A stretch of 50,413 nt of DNA. It comes from Lachnospiraceae bacterium. Its GTDB lineage: Bacteria; Bacillota; Clostridia; Lachnospirales; Lachnospiraceae. The DNA is taken from assembly GCA_024399135.1 (NCBI GenBank), contig JAKSHY010000019.1:1-50413 (forward strand). The letters run 5' to 3'. Each line of letters starts with the position of its first letter. Position 1 is the stretch's first letter. The notes under the pieces were generated by a model that worked only from the letters and a program-made list of their open reading frames with translations, did not search any database and was not told the origin of the DNA. The position numbers and the translations under genes were made by a program. Shown here in pieces: positions 18,695 through 27,117 of the stretch.

Positions 18695-19579
18695 ATGGCT
18701 ATTTTTGAAGGCGCTGCAGTAGCGATTACTACACCATTTAAAGCTAATGGAGAGGTGGATTTTGACCGATTCAAAGAGCAGATTGAATATCAGATTGAGA
18801 ATTCTACAGATGCAATAGTTGTATGTGGAACTACAGGTGAGGCATCTACATTAACACATGAGGAGCATCTTGAAGTAATCAAGTATTGCTGTGAGGTTGT
18901 TAATAAGCGTATTCCTGTAATTGCTGGAACAGGTTCTAATTGTACGAGTACAGCTATATATTTGTCAAAGGAAGCTGAGAAGGTAGGAGCAGACGGTATA
19001 TTAGTTGTGTCTCCATACTATAATAAGGCTACACAGAAGGGCTTATACGAGCACTTTAAGATGATTGCCGAATCAGTTAAGATTCCTATGATTCTTTATA
19101 ATATTCAGGGAAGAACTGGAGTTAACATTGCTCCAGAAACTATTGCTAAGTTATTTAATGATGTTGAGAATATAGTTGCAGTTAAGGAAGCAAGTGGTAA
19201 CATCTCACAGGTTGCCAAGATTATGCATCTTACAGGTGGTAAGATTGATCTTTATTCAGGAAATGATGATCAGATCGTTCCTATTATGTCGTTAGGTGGA
19301 AAGGGAGTTATTTCTGTTCTTTCAATTGTAGCACCTAAGGAAACACATAATATCTGTGAATACTACAAGAATGGTGATGTTAAGAAGGCATGTGAGGAAC
19401 AGCTTCGTGCACTTCCATTAATCGATGCTCTTTTCTCAGAGGTTAATCCTATTCCGGTTAAGAAGGCAATTGCTCTTCAGGGAAGAGATACAGGTGTTGT
19501 AAGAAGACCATTAACTGAGATGGAAGAAGATCATGCTAAGGTTCTTGAAAAAGCAATGAAAGAATTCGGGGTATTATAA
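18695..19579 (+). CDS. dapA: 4-hydroxy-tetrahydrodipicolinate synthase
   Basis: Condenses pyruvate with aspartate semialdehyde, the first committed step to lysine and diaminopimelate. The TIM-barrel motifs are intact: GTTGEASTLTHEEH, the Tyr of ILYNIQGRTG, the Schiff-base Lys in AVKEASGN (about residue 164), and SGNDDQ. 294 aa is standard. The start has AAGGAGG. Its last base is the first base of dapB (TAATG overlap), so the two steps are coupled. Confidence 0.97.
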   Translation: MAIFEGAAVAITTPFKANGEVDFDRFKEQIEYQIENSTDAIVVCGTTGEASTLTHEEHLEVIKYCCEVVNKRIPVIAGTGSNCTSTAIYLSKEAEKVGADGILVVSPYYNKATQKGLYEHFKMIAESVKIPMILYNIQGRTGVNIAPETIAKLFNDVENIVAVKEASGNISQVAKIMHLTGGKIDLYSGNDDQIVPIMSLGGKGVISVLSIVAPKETHNICEYYKNGDVKKACEEQLRALPLIDALFSEVNPIPVKKAIALQGRDTGVVRRPLTEMEEDHAKVLEKAMKEFGVL

Positions 19580-20334
19580 TGATTAAAATGCTTATGCATG
19601 GATGTAACGGACGCATGGGTCGTATGATTACAGCCATTGTTAATGAAACAGAAGGAATTGAGATTAGCGCTGGCGTTGATTTGTTTGATGGAATACAGAA
19701 TACATATCCAGTGTTTAAGTCAATAAATGATGTTGATGTTGATTTTGATGTTATAGTAGATTTTTCTAATGCAAGTGTAGTAGATGCATTAATCGATTAC
19801 TGTGTTAATAATAAAAAGCCGGTTGTTTTGTGCTCTACAGGACTTTCTAAAGAACAGATTGAAAAGGTTAATGAGGCTTCTAAAAAGGTTGCGGTTCTTC
19901 GTTCAGCCAATATGTCATTAGGAATAAATCTTCTTATGAAAATATTAAAGGAAGCGACTGCTGTTCTTGCTGATAAAGGCTATGATATTGAAATCGTAGA
20001 AAAACATCACAATCAGAAATTAGATGCACCATCTGGTACAGCTCTTGCTTTAGGAGATGCCTGCAATGAGGCTCTTAATAATGAATATGAATATGTCTTC
20101 GACAGAAGTCAAAGAAGAGAGGTAAGACCTAAAAAGGAAATTGGTTATTCAGCAGTTCGAGGAGGAACAATCGTTGGAGACCATGATGTAATCTTCGCAG
20201 GAACTGATGAGGTTATTACATTTTCTCATACAGCATATTCTCGAAATGTTTTTGCTAAGGGTGCTGTCAGCGCAGCAATGTTTTTGGCAGATAAGAAGGA
20301 TGGCATGTATGACATGTCAGATGTGATTGGATAA
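19579..20334 (+). CDS. dapB: 4-hydroxy-tetrahydrodipicolinate reductase
   Basis: NAD(P)H-dependent second step of the DAP pathway, supplying peptidoglycan and lysine. It has the N-terminal nucleotide-binding motif GCNGRMGR, VDFSNASV, the catalytic EKHHNQKLDAPSGTA block and a C-terminal substrate domain. 251 aa is typical. It overlaps the dapA stop codon and ends 14 bp before a strong terminator. Confidence 0.97.
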   Translation: MIKMLMHGCNGRMGRMITAIVNETEGIEISAGVDLFDGIQNTYPVFKSINDVDVDFDVIVDFSNASVVDALIDYCVNNKKPVVLCSTGLSKEQIEKVNEASKKVAVLRSANMSLGINLLMKILKEATAVLADKGYDIEIVEKHHNQKLDAPSGTALALGDACNEALNNEYEYVFDRSQRREVRPKKEIGYSAVRGGTIVGDHDVIFAGTDEVITFSHTAYSRNVFAKGAVSAAMFLADKKDGMYDMSDVIG

Positions 20335-20347
20335 CATGAAATACGAG

Positions 20348-20380
20348 GGCAGTTTGGACAATTGTTTAAACTGCCTTTTT
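20348..20380 (+). terminator. Rho-independent terminator of dapAB
   Basis: GGCAGTTT and AAACTGCC form the stem, followed by TTTTT. It lies 14 bp after dapB. Confidence 0.88.
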
Positions 20381-20407
20381 AAATAATAGGAAAAATTGGG
20401 GATTGAT

Positions 20408-22363
20408 ATGGATTCAATGGAATTAAAACTTCTGAAGAGCCTTGCGAAGCAGTATCCAACTGTTGCAGCGGCTTCAACAGAAATAATTAACCTTCAGGCA
20501 ATTTTAAACCTTCCTAAGGGAACAGAGCATTTCCTTACGGATATTCATGGAGAATATGAGCAGTTCGTTCATGTTCTTAAGAATGGATCAGGATCAGTTA
20601 AGCGTTCAATCGATGAAGAGTTCGGAAATACATTATCTCAAAAGGACAAAAAGTCATTAGCAACATTGATTTATTATCCTTATGAAAAACTGGATGTTAT
20701 TAGCGAAACAGAAGATAATCTTGAAGACTGGTACAAGATTACTCTTCATAGATTAGTTGCAGTAACAAAGCATGTTGCATCAAAGTACACAAGATCCAAG
20801 GTTAGAAAGGCTCTTCCTAAAGAATTCTCATATGTAATAGAAGAATTAATCACAGAGCGTTCTGATATTTCTGATAAGGAAATGTACTACAACGAAATTA
20901 TTAATACAATAATCAGAATTGGAAGCGCACCAGATTTCATAGCAGCATTGTGTAATTTAATTCAGAGAATGGTAGTTGATCACCTTCATATTGTTGGAGA
21001 TATCTTTGACAGGGGCCCTGGTCCTCATATCATAATGGATTCTCTTGTGAAATATCATTCAGTAGATATTCAGTGGGGAAACCATGATATTGTTTGGATG
21101 GGCGCAGCATGCGGACATCTTGCGTGTATAGCTACTGTTATAAGAATTGCTACAAGATATGGTAATCTGGCAACTATCGAAGAAGGCTATGGAATCAATC
21201 TTATTCCACTTGCTACCTTCGCTATGGAAGCATATAAGGATACAGATTGTTCGGCATTCGAGATTAAATATAATACGGATTATGATACCAAAGATTTGAG
21301 CCTTGATATGAAAATTCATAAGGCTATATCTATCATTCAGTTCAAGCTTGAGGGTCAGGTTATCAAGATGCATCCCGAATTCAAGATGGAGGAAAGGCTT
21401 CTTCTTGATAAGATTGATTATAAAAAGAAGACAATTAAATGTTATGGAAAGGAATATCCAATAAAGGATACAGATTTTCCAACAGTTGATCCTGATGATC
21501 CATACTGGCTTTCAGATGAAGAACTTCAGGTAATGCTTAGAATCAGACAGGCATTCTTAAAGAGTGAAAAGCTCCAGAGACATGTTAGATTCTTATATAC
21601 CAATGGTGGACTTTATAAGGTATTTAATTCGAATCTTTTATACCATGGATGTGTTCCTATGGATGCTGACGGAAAGTTCCTGGAGGTTCAGGTAGAGGGA
21701 AAAACATATTCAGGAAAGAAGCTCTATGATGTTTTGGATACTTATGCAAGGAAAGGCTATTATGAGAAGAATGATAGCAAGGGTATGAGGAAAGCACAGG
21801 ATTATATATGGTATCTTTGGGCAGGACCTAATTCTCCGGTGTTCGGAAAAGATAAGATGACAACCTTTGAGAGATATTTCATAGAAGATTCAGAAACTCA
21901 TAAGGAAACCAAGAACCCATATTATTCACTTCTTGATAATGAGGAAGTGGTTAATAATATTTTAGAAGAGTTTGGTCTTGATAAAAAGAGTTCACATATT
22001 GTTAATGGACATGTTCCTGTTGAACTTAAGAAGGGTGAGACCCCTATTAAATGCGATGGTAAGCTTCTTATTATTGATGGAGGATTTTCTAAGGCTTATC
22101 AGGGAAAGACAGGAATTGCAGGATATACATTAGTAGCTTCTTCTCATGGAATGCGACTGGTTGCTCATGAGCCATTTGAATCTAAAGAAGCAGCTGTCAG
22201 AAATGAGTCAGATATTCTTTCTGATACGACACAGATTGAGGTTGCACCTTCAAGAATCAGAGTATCTCAGACTGATGTTGGTGCAGAGATTAAGGATAAT
22301 ATTGCTGAACTTGAGAAGCTTCTTAAAGCCTACAGAGATGGTGTATTAGTAGAAAGATCGTAG
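20408..22363 (+). CDS. fbp: fructose-1,6-bisphosphatase, class III (Firmicutes type)
   Basis: Gluconeogenic phosphatase making fructose 6-phosphate. This is the large manganese metallophosphoesterase type, recognised by LTDIHGEYEQF near the N-terminus, GDIFDRGPGPH, WGNHDI, and NGHVPVELKKGE with IIDGGFSKAYQ near the C-terminus. 651 aa is the expected size. The frame is open from a TTG at 20396, but ATG 20408 is preferred; ATG 20417 is also possible because the ribosome site is weak. It is followed by hisA at one base. Confidence 0.95.
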   Translation: MDSMELKLLKSLAKQYPTVAAASTEIINLQAILNLPKGTEHFLTDIHGEYEQFVHVLKNGSGSVKRSIDEEFGNTLSQKDKKSLATLIYYPYEKLDVISETEDNLEDWYKITLHRLVAVTKHVASKYTRSKVRKALPKEFSYVIEELITERSDISDKEMYYNEIINTIIRIGSAPDFIAALCNLIQRMVVDHLHIVGDIFDRGPGPHIIMDSLVKYHSVDIQWGNHDIVWMGAACGHLACIATVIRIATRYGNLATIEEGYGINLIPLATFAMEAYKDTDCSAFEIKYNTDYDTKDLSLDMKIHKAISIIQFKLEGQVIKMHPEFKMEERLLLDKIDYKKKTIKCYGKEYPIKDTDFPTVDPDDPYWLSDEELQVMLRIRQAFLKSEKLQRHVRFLYTNGGLYKVFNSNLLYHGCVPMDADGKFLEVQVEGKTYSGKKLYDVLDTYARKGYYEKNDSKGMRKAQDYIWYLWAGPNSPVFGKDKMTTFERYFIEDSETHKETKNPYYSLLDNEEVVNNILEEFGLDKKSSHIVNGHVPVELKKGETPIKCDGKLLIIDGGFSKAYQGKTGIAGYTLVASSHGMRLVAHEPFESKEAAVRNESDILSDTTQIEVAPSRIRVSQTDVGAEIKDNIAELEKLLKAYRDGVLVERS

Positions 22364-22364
22364 T

Positions 22365-23138
22365 ATGAAATTCAGACCATGTATAGATATTCATAATGGT
22401 GAGGTCAAACAGATAGTTGGCGGATCACTGTTAGATGAAGGAAATAAAGCAACTGAAAATTTCGTATCCAAGCAGGATGCAGCGTATTTTTCAAGACTCT
22501 ATGCTGATAATGACCTTAAAGGTGGGCATGTTATACTACTTAACCCATCAGGCTCTGAGTATTATGAGAAGACGAAAGAACAGGCACTTTTGGCTCTAAG
22601 GGAAAATCCTGGATTTCTTCAGATAGGCGGAGGAATTAATGCTGATAATGCTAAGGAGTTTTTAGAAGCTGGGGCAAGCCATGTTATTGTTACCTCATAT
22701 GTGTTTAAGGATGGCAGGCTTAATTGGGAAGCCCTTCAAAATATGGTATCAGCGGTTGGCAAGGATAAGCTTGTTCTTGACTTAAGTTGCAGAAAGAAGG
22801 GCGACAGCTATTATATAGTAACTGACAGATGGCAGAAGTTCACTGAATTTGTTCTTTCTAAAGAGCTTATCTGTGAGTTAAGTTCTTCGTGTGATGAGTT
22901 TTTGGTTCATGCAACTGATGTTGAAGGCCTAAGTCGTGGAATAGAAGAGAATGTAGCCAGTATATTAAAGGATAGCCCAATTCCAGTGACGTACGCTGGT
23001 GGAGTTCATTCGTTTGAAGATTTGGATAAGCTAAGAGAACTTGGAAATAACAGAGTTGATGTTACAATTGGAAGTGCACTTGATATATTTGGAGGCAGCA
23101 TGAAATTCGAGGATGTACTGTCTTATATGAACAAGTAG
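22365..23138 (+). CDS. hisA: ProFAR isomerase HisA, eukaryotic (HIS6-like) type
   Basis: Isomerises ProFAR to PRFAR in histidine biosynthesis on a (beta/alpha)8 barrel. The opening KFRPCIDIHNGEVKQIVGGSL and the block GGHVILLNPSG match the yeast HIS6/eukaryotic branch and not the common bacterial HisA (which opens near PAIDL). Later motifs are LQIGGGIN, VLDLSCRK and TYAGGVHSFED. 257 aa is normal. It stands alone: no other his gene is nearby, and it starts one base after fbp, so it is transcribed with a gluconeogenic enzyme. Confidence 0.88.
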   Translation: MKFRPCIDIHNGEVKQIVGGSLLDEGNKATENFVSKQDAAYFSRLYADNDLKGGHVILLNPSGSEYYEKTKEQALLALRENPGFLQIGGGINADNAKEFLEAGASHVIVTSYVFKDGRLNWEALQNMVSAVGKDKLVLDLSCRKKGDSYYIVTDRWQKFTEFVLSKELICELSSSCDEFLVHATDVEGLSRGIEENVASILKDSPIPVTYAGGVHSFEDLDKLRELGNNRVDVTIGSALDIFGGSMKFEDVLSYMNK

Positions 23139-23195
23139 TGTGAATATAACATTAGAACATGACAGGATAGTGTCAGAGCATGTTTTGGACAAGGT

Positions 23196-23223
23196 AAAAC
23201 CCACTGGAAATCCAGTGGGTTTT
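23196..23223. terminator. bidirectional terminator between hisA and csp
   Basis: A 12-pair perfect stem AAAACCCACTGG / CCAGTGGGTTTT with loop AAAT. Both arms end in T runs when read in their own direction, serving hisA (+) and csp (-). Confidence 0.88.
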
Positions 23224-23253
23224 GTAATCCAAAACTTAATTTATATGTGAAAA

Positions 23254-23454
23254 TTAAAGCTTAGTTACATTAACAGCCTGAGGACCCTTTTCGCCGTTTA
23301 CAACTTCAAACTCAACTGCAGCGCCTTCTTCTAAAGACTTGAAGCCATCTGAATTGATTCCTGAGAAATGTACGAATACATCGTTACCATTCTCATCAGA
23401 AATGAAGCCATAGCCCTTCTGGTTGTTAAACCACTTTACTGTACCTTTGTTCAT
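23254..23454 (-). CDS. csp: cold shock protein (CspA family)
   Basis: Single-strand nucleic acid chaperone, 66 aa. The five-strand OB fold carries RNP1 KGYGFI (residues 13-18) and RNP2 VFVHF, with the family start GTVKWFN. A GGAGGAAG site precedes the start, and a promoter lies at 23509-23537, giving a leader of about 50 nt. Whether it is cold-induced or constitutive cannot be told; the leader is short for a cspA-type thermosensor. Confidence 0.96.
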   Translation of the reverse strand: MNKGTVKWFNNQKGYGFISDENGNDVFVHFSGINSDGFKSLEEGAAVEFEVVNGEKGPQAVNVTKL

Positions 23455-23508
23455 TTAAAACTTCCTCCAAAAAATAAAATAACTGTCACACAATTGCGAC
23501 TTAATGAA

Positions 23509-23537
23509 AGAATAGCATAGTGAATATTAATTGTAAA
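23509..23537 (-). promoter_or_regulatory. promoter of csp
   Basis: On the minus strand TTTACA (23532-23537) and TATTCT (23509-23514), 17 bp apart. It is back to back with the promoter of the M23-like gene. Confidence 0.6.
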
Positions 23538-23546
23538 GCAAGAAAT

Positions 23547-23575
23547 TTGCCTTTTTTCAAGGCTTGTGATAGAAT
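23547..23575 (+). promoter_or_regulatory. promoter of the degenerate M23 protein
   Basis: TTGCCT (23547-23552), 17-bp spacer, TAGAAT (23570-23575). The gene starts 61 bp downstream. Confidence 0.55.
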
Positions 23576-23636
23576 TGTTAAGAATTTGTTACGAATCGCA
23601 AAACGCGGTGAAATATCAAGTTATTTGGAGGTTACA

Positions 23637-24359
23637 ATGGAAGAGACTACAGCTAAGAAGAAGCATAGTAAATATGCTGTTATGGTAGTAAAGGAACATG
23701 AAGAAGGTACCATTACTACACATACAATTGGAACTACACTGTGTGAGGCAATTCTTATTGCAGTATTCGTTCTTTTTGCTTTCTTCGTATGTAAACTGAT
23801 TTATGATTCTATTACAATGAAGAAGCTTAGGGCTGACTTGGTTGAGCAGATGGCAATGGTTAATAACTTAACAGACGAGAATGAGACGCTTTCGGTTGAG
23901 AATGATACATTAACTGCCAAGGTTACAGTATTAAGTGATACAGTATCCAAGAAAACAGCAACAGAAGATGCCCTTTCACAGGAAGAAATTGAAAATGCTA
24001 TTCCAAAGGGATTCCCATTAAGCAGTGGTACTACAACTATTGATTATTCTGAAATGGGAGGACATCCAATAGCAAAGCTTACCGCTTCGTCGGGTGTTAA
24101 CATTATTTCTGCTGGAACCGGAACAGTATTAAGTGTTGAGGATGATGCTGAATACGGAAACAGAATAATAATTGATCATGGTAATGGATATAAGTCAATT
24201 TACAGAAATAAGGGTGAGGTTTTAGTTAAGGTTGGTGAGACCTTAGGAAAAGGTTACATTCTCTTTTCTGTATCTGGCAAGAATACTGATATAGGATATC
24301 AGATAATGCTCAATGATGAGTACGTTGATCCTAAGGATGTAATTCAGATTGATGGTTAA
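23637..24359 (+). CDS. membrane protein with degenerate M23 (LytM-like) domain
   Basis: 240 aa. A basic cytoplasmic N-terminus, one membrane segment at about residues 38-63, a coiled coil (about 68-105, ENETLSVENDTLTAKVTVL) and a C-terminal LytM/M23 fold (about 135-235, with AGTGTVLSVEDD, YGNRIIIDHGNGYKSIY). The metal ligands of active M23 enzymes are missing: HxxxD is absent and the HLHFE position reads IGYQIML. It is therefore probably a binding or activator version in the manner of EnvC or SpoIIQ. The frame is open from a GTG at 23520, but GGAGG before ATG 23637 sets the start. Confidence 0.75.
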   Translation: MEETTAKKKHSKYAVMVVKEHEEGTITTHTIGTTLCEAILIAVFVLFAFFVCKLIYDSITMKKLRADLVEQMAMVNNLTDENETLSVENDTLTAKVTVLSDTVSKKTATEDALSQEEIENAIPKGFPLSSGTTTIDYSEMGGHPIAKLTASSGVNIISAGTGTVLSVEDDAEYGNRIIIDHGNGYKSIYRNKGEVLVKVGETLGKGYILFSVSGKNTDIGYQIMLNDEYVDPKDVIQIDG

Positions 24360-24367
24360 GTTTAAAT

Positions 24368-24431
24368 AAAAAACTGTAAGCACAAGGTAATGTCGATTTT
24401 GAAACATTGAGTTTTGGGCTTACAGTTTTTT
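24368..24431. terminator. long bidirectional terminator
   Basis: A perfect 14-bp inverted repeat (AAAAAACTGTAAGC at 24368-24381 and its complement at 24418-24431) with a 36-nt loop that itself can pair (AATGT with ACATT). Both arms end in six T in their own direction, serving the M23-like gene and yerC. Confidence 0.8.
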
Positions 24432-24470
24432 ATTAGTTATTTGTTAGTATTTTTATCTGTAGATAAGATT

Positions 24471-24761
24471 TTATTTTTCGTTTAATCTGTCGAATACCAT
24501 ATCATAGCCATCATTTCCGTAAATTAGTGAACGATTAACGCGGCTGATAGTTGCGGTTGAGGCACCTGTTTTATCAGCAATTTCCAGATAGGTATGCTTC
24601 TTTGAGAGCATTGAAGCAACCTCATATCTTTGGGCTAAGCTTAAGATTTCATTAATGGTACATAAGTCTTCGAAGAACTTATAGCATTCTTCTTTATCTT
24701 TAAGTGTCAGAATGGCTTCAAATAAATGGTCAACAGCATCTGTTCTTATTTTATTATTCAT
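24471..24761 (-). CDS. YerC/YecD family TrpR-like DNA-binding protein
   Basis: 96 aa, all-helical, of the TrpR superfamily as seen in YerC. The helix-turn-helix is at about residues 50-78 (LSKKHTYLEIADKTGASTATISRVNRSL), preceded by LCTINEILSLAQRYEVASML. Relatives are thought to regulate transcription, but their ligand and targets are not settled. An AAGGG site precedes the start. It is transcribed alone from the minus strand. Confidence 0.88.
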   Translation of the reverse strand: MNNKIRTDAVDHLFEAILTLKDKEECYKFFEDLCTINEILSLAQRYEVASMLSKKHTYLEIADKTGASTATISRVNRSLIYGNDGYDMVFDRLNEK

Positions 24762-24928
24762 GTTTTTCCCTTACCCTCTTATAAATATTTGATTATATCG
24801 TAGTGTATTGCAACTATAATATGATGTAATTATAGTGATAATGTATCTTTTATGATTTTAACACGATAAAGTTTTAGAGTAAAGAAATTTTAGAGTGTGA
24901 AAATAAAAGTAATTTCGAACAGAACAGG

Positions 24929-24958
24929 TTTACATAATGCGCGACGGGGTGATAAAAT
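24929..24958 (+). promoter_or_regulatory. promoter of the BaiN/HI0933-like gene
   Basis: TTTACA (24929-24934), 18-bp spacer, and TGA-TAAAAT (extended -10, hexamer 24953-24958), about 60 bp before the start codon. Confidence 0.55.
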
Positions 24959-25016
24959 AGCAATTGGATAATTTGATTACCAAACATAACTGGAAATGAA
25001 TCGAATAGGAGCATTA

Positions 25017-26228
25017 ATGAATATAGTAGTAATAGGTGGTGGTGCATCTGGAATGATGGCTTCCATAAAGGCAAGTAAAAACGGTCACAATGTTACAGTG
25101 CTTGAGCACAAAGACAAGATAGGGAAGAAGCTTTTAGCAACTGGAAATGGAAGATGTAATTTAACTAATGAAGTGTTAAAAAGCAATCCGTCAAAATGCT
25201 ATGAAGGCTATGATCAAGAATGGTTGGAAAATGCATTTAATGCCTTTGGCTATGATGATACAATCAAGTTCTTTGAGGAACTTGGACTTATGATTAAAAG
25301 TCGTCAGGGCCTTGTATATCCATATTCAGATCAGGCAAATGCAGTCCTTGATGCTCTACGTTTTAGAATGCAGGACCTAGGTATTAAAGTAATAAGTGAT
25401 TCACATGTTGATAGGGTAGAAGGCAACATAAAAGAAGGCTTTTTGGTGTGCACCGATAATGGGAAGAAATATAAATGTGACAGGGTTATCATTGCAACGG
25501 GTTCAAAAGCGCAGCCAAAGCTCGGTGCAGATGGATCGGGATATGTAATTGTGAAAAAACTTGGACATAGAATTAATAGACTTCATCCAGGTCTTGTTCA
25601 GCTTAAAAGCTCTGAGAATTATTTTAAATCGATAGCAGGAACTAGAATTACGTCTAAATGCAGTCTGCTATTTGACGAAAAAGTAGTAAAAGAAGAAACA
25701 GGAGAATTACAGATTACTTCATATGGTCTTTCGGGGATAGTAATAATGAATCTTTCTAATTGTTTAGGGGAGAATCTTAATAACGTTTCTGTTTCATGTG
25801 ATTTAATGCCCGATCATGACACTGCATATTTAGAGGATATATTAAATAAAAAGATTAAAAATTATCCAGACAGAGATTCAGGAACTCTTCTTATTGGAAT
25901 TTTGCCTAAGAAGCTTGGTGATTTGTTTTTAAAGGAAACGAAAATAGGATATGATTGTAAGCTAAAGGATATAGAAAAGGTTAAAATCCAAAGGCTCGCT
26001 AATTTAATAAAAACATGGGTTGTTCCAATAAATGGAACTAATACCTTTGAGGAATGCCAGATAACACTCGGTGGGGTTCCGCTCGAGGAAGTTGACGCTA
26101 ATATGGAAAGCAAAGTGAAAAAAGGCGTATATCTTTGCGGAGAAATATTGGATGTGCATGGAAAATGTGGTGGCTTTAATCTACAGCTTGCATGGACCAC
26201 GGGATATATCGCAGGTGACCTAAAATAA
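25017..26228 (+). CDS. BaiN/HI0933 family NAD(P)/FAD-dependent oxidoreductase
   Basis: Flavoprotein of 403 aa. The N-terminal dinucleotide-binding motif GGGASGMMASIKAS is followed by KKLLATGNGRCNLTN, the family hallmark, then IIATGSKAQPKLGADGSGY in the middle and CGGFNLQLAWTTGYIAG at the end. The BaiN/RdsA branch reduces bile-acid enones in gut Clostridia, but the wider HI0933 family has no fixed substrate, so no reaction is assigned. ATG 25017 is chosen over ATG 24996 because AATAGGAG precedes it and the Rossmann motif starts at once. Codon use is less biased than in its neighbours. Confidence 0.85.
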   Translation: MNIVVIGGGASGMMASIKASKNGHNVTVLEHKDKIGKKLLATGNGRCNLTNEVLKSNPSKCYEGYDQEWLENAFNAFGYDDTIKFFEELGLMIKSRQGLVYPYSDQANAVLDALRFRMQDLGIKVISDSHVDRVEGNIKEGFLVCTDNGKKYKCDRVIIATGSKAQPKLGADGSGYVIVKKLGHRINRLHPGLVQLKSSENYFKSIAGTRITSKCSLLFDEKVVKEETGELQITSYGLSGIVIMNLSNCLGENLNNVSVSCDLMPDHDTAYLEDILNKKIKNYPDRDSGTLLIGILPKKLGDLFLKETKIGYDCKLKDIEKVKIQRLANLIKTWVVPINGTNTFEECQITLGGVPLEEVDANMESKVKKGVYLCGEILDVHGKCGGFNLQLAWTTGYIAGDLK

Positions 26229-26255
26229 CATCTAGTAGTTTTTAATACTATTTGG

Positions 26256-26264
26256 TGCTATACT
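26256..26264 (+). promoter_or_regulatory. extended -10 promoter before the DUF1836 gene
   Basis: TGC-TATACT, one mismatch from consensus, 36 bp before the start codon; no clear -35. Confidence 0.4.
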
Positions 26265-26299
26265 ATCATTTAAATGAGGATGAAACTTGGAGGGATGTA

Positions 26300-27013
26300 A
26301 TGACTCTAAATACAGATGATTTACTAAATAGTATACTGGCGAGTTTTGACAGAATATCTAATATTAAAACGGAAGATCTTCCTAATATTGATTTATATAT
26401 GGATCAGGTAACGAGTCTTATGGAGAAAAAGTTGAAAAGTGCCATAAGAAATCCAGAGGACAAGATTCTTACCAAGACAATGATTAATAATTACGCTAAG
26501 AATGATCTGATTCCTCCGCCAGAGAAGAAAAAATATACTAAAGAACATATAGTATTACTTATATTCATATTTTATAGCAAAGGCTTCCTGTCTATTACAG
26601 ATGTTCAGACTATGCTGAGTCCATTAACTGACAGATATTTCGGTGGGGAAGGTAAGTTTGATTTATGTGACATCTATGATGAGGTCTTTAGTATGGAAGA
26701 AGAAAGAACTAAAGAACTTAAGGACGATGTCACTAAAAAGTTCGAAAGAGCCATGCAGACATTTCAGGATGCTCCAAAAGATGATCAGGAAGTTCTTCAG
26801 ATGTTCTCATTCATATTCATGTTGGGGTATGACGTATATACTAAAAAACTTCTTATAGAAAAACTTCTTGATGGTTTTGGTACCAGATATCAGGAATTGG
26901 ATAATAAAAAGCAGGATAAGAATAAGAAAGAAAAGAAGGAAGCTCAAAAGAAAGAGAGCGTAAAGAGTACCGCTGCAAAAGCAGAAAACGGTAAAAAAGA
27001 GTCGACTAAGTAA
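26300..27013 (+). CDS. DUF1836 domain-containing protein
   Basis: 237 aa. The DUF1836 signature is visible as KTMINNYAKNDLIPPPEKKKYTKEH (about residues 56-80), a MerR-like winged-helix pattern, followed by FYSKGFLSITDVQTML. It is predicted to bind DNA; targets are unknown. The C-terminus is a lysine-rich disordered tail (KKQDKNKKEKKEAQKKE) that could bind nucleic acid. GGAGGG at six bases decides ATG 26300 over the upstream TTG at 26252. It ends before a bidirectional terminator. Confidence 0.82.
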   Translation: MTLNTDDLLNSILASFDRISNIKTEDLPNIDLYMDQVTSLMEKKLKSAIRNPEDKILTKTMINNYAKNDLIPPPEKKKYTKEHIVLLIFIFYSKGFLSITDVQTMLSPLTDRYFGGEGKFDLCDIYDEVFSMEEERTKELKDDVTKKFERAMQTFQDAPKDDQEVLQMFSFIFMLGYDVYTKKLLIEKLLDGFGTRYQELDNKKQDKNKKEKKEAQKKESVKSTAAKAENGKKESTK

Positions 27014-27030
27014 AAGTATTTATTAAATCA

Positions 27031-27065
27031 AAAAAAGTCCATCGCATAGCGCGATGGACTTTTTT
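27031..27065. terminator. bidirectional terminator
   Basis: GTCCATCGC and GCGATGGAC form a nine-pair stem extended by A6/T6 arms, loop ATAGC. It serves the DUF1836 gene (+) and the GH9 gene (-). Confidence 0.88.
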
Positions 27066-27117
27066 GTGTGAGAAGAGTGGCTGGTCACCACTACCCTAAT
27101 TATCACAAAGCTGTCTT

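Noticed and set aside
23520-23636. 39-residue N-terminal extension of the M23-like protein from GTG 23520
   Set aside because: It would overlap the promoters of both csp and this gene; the ribosome site is at ATG 23637.
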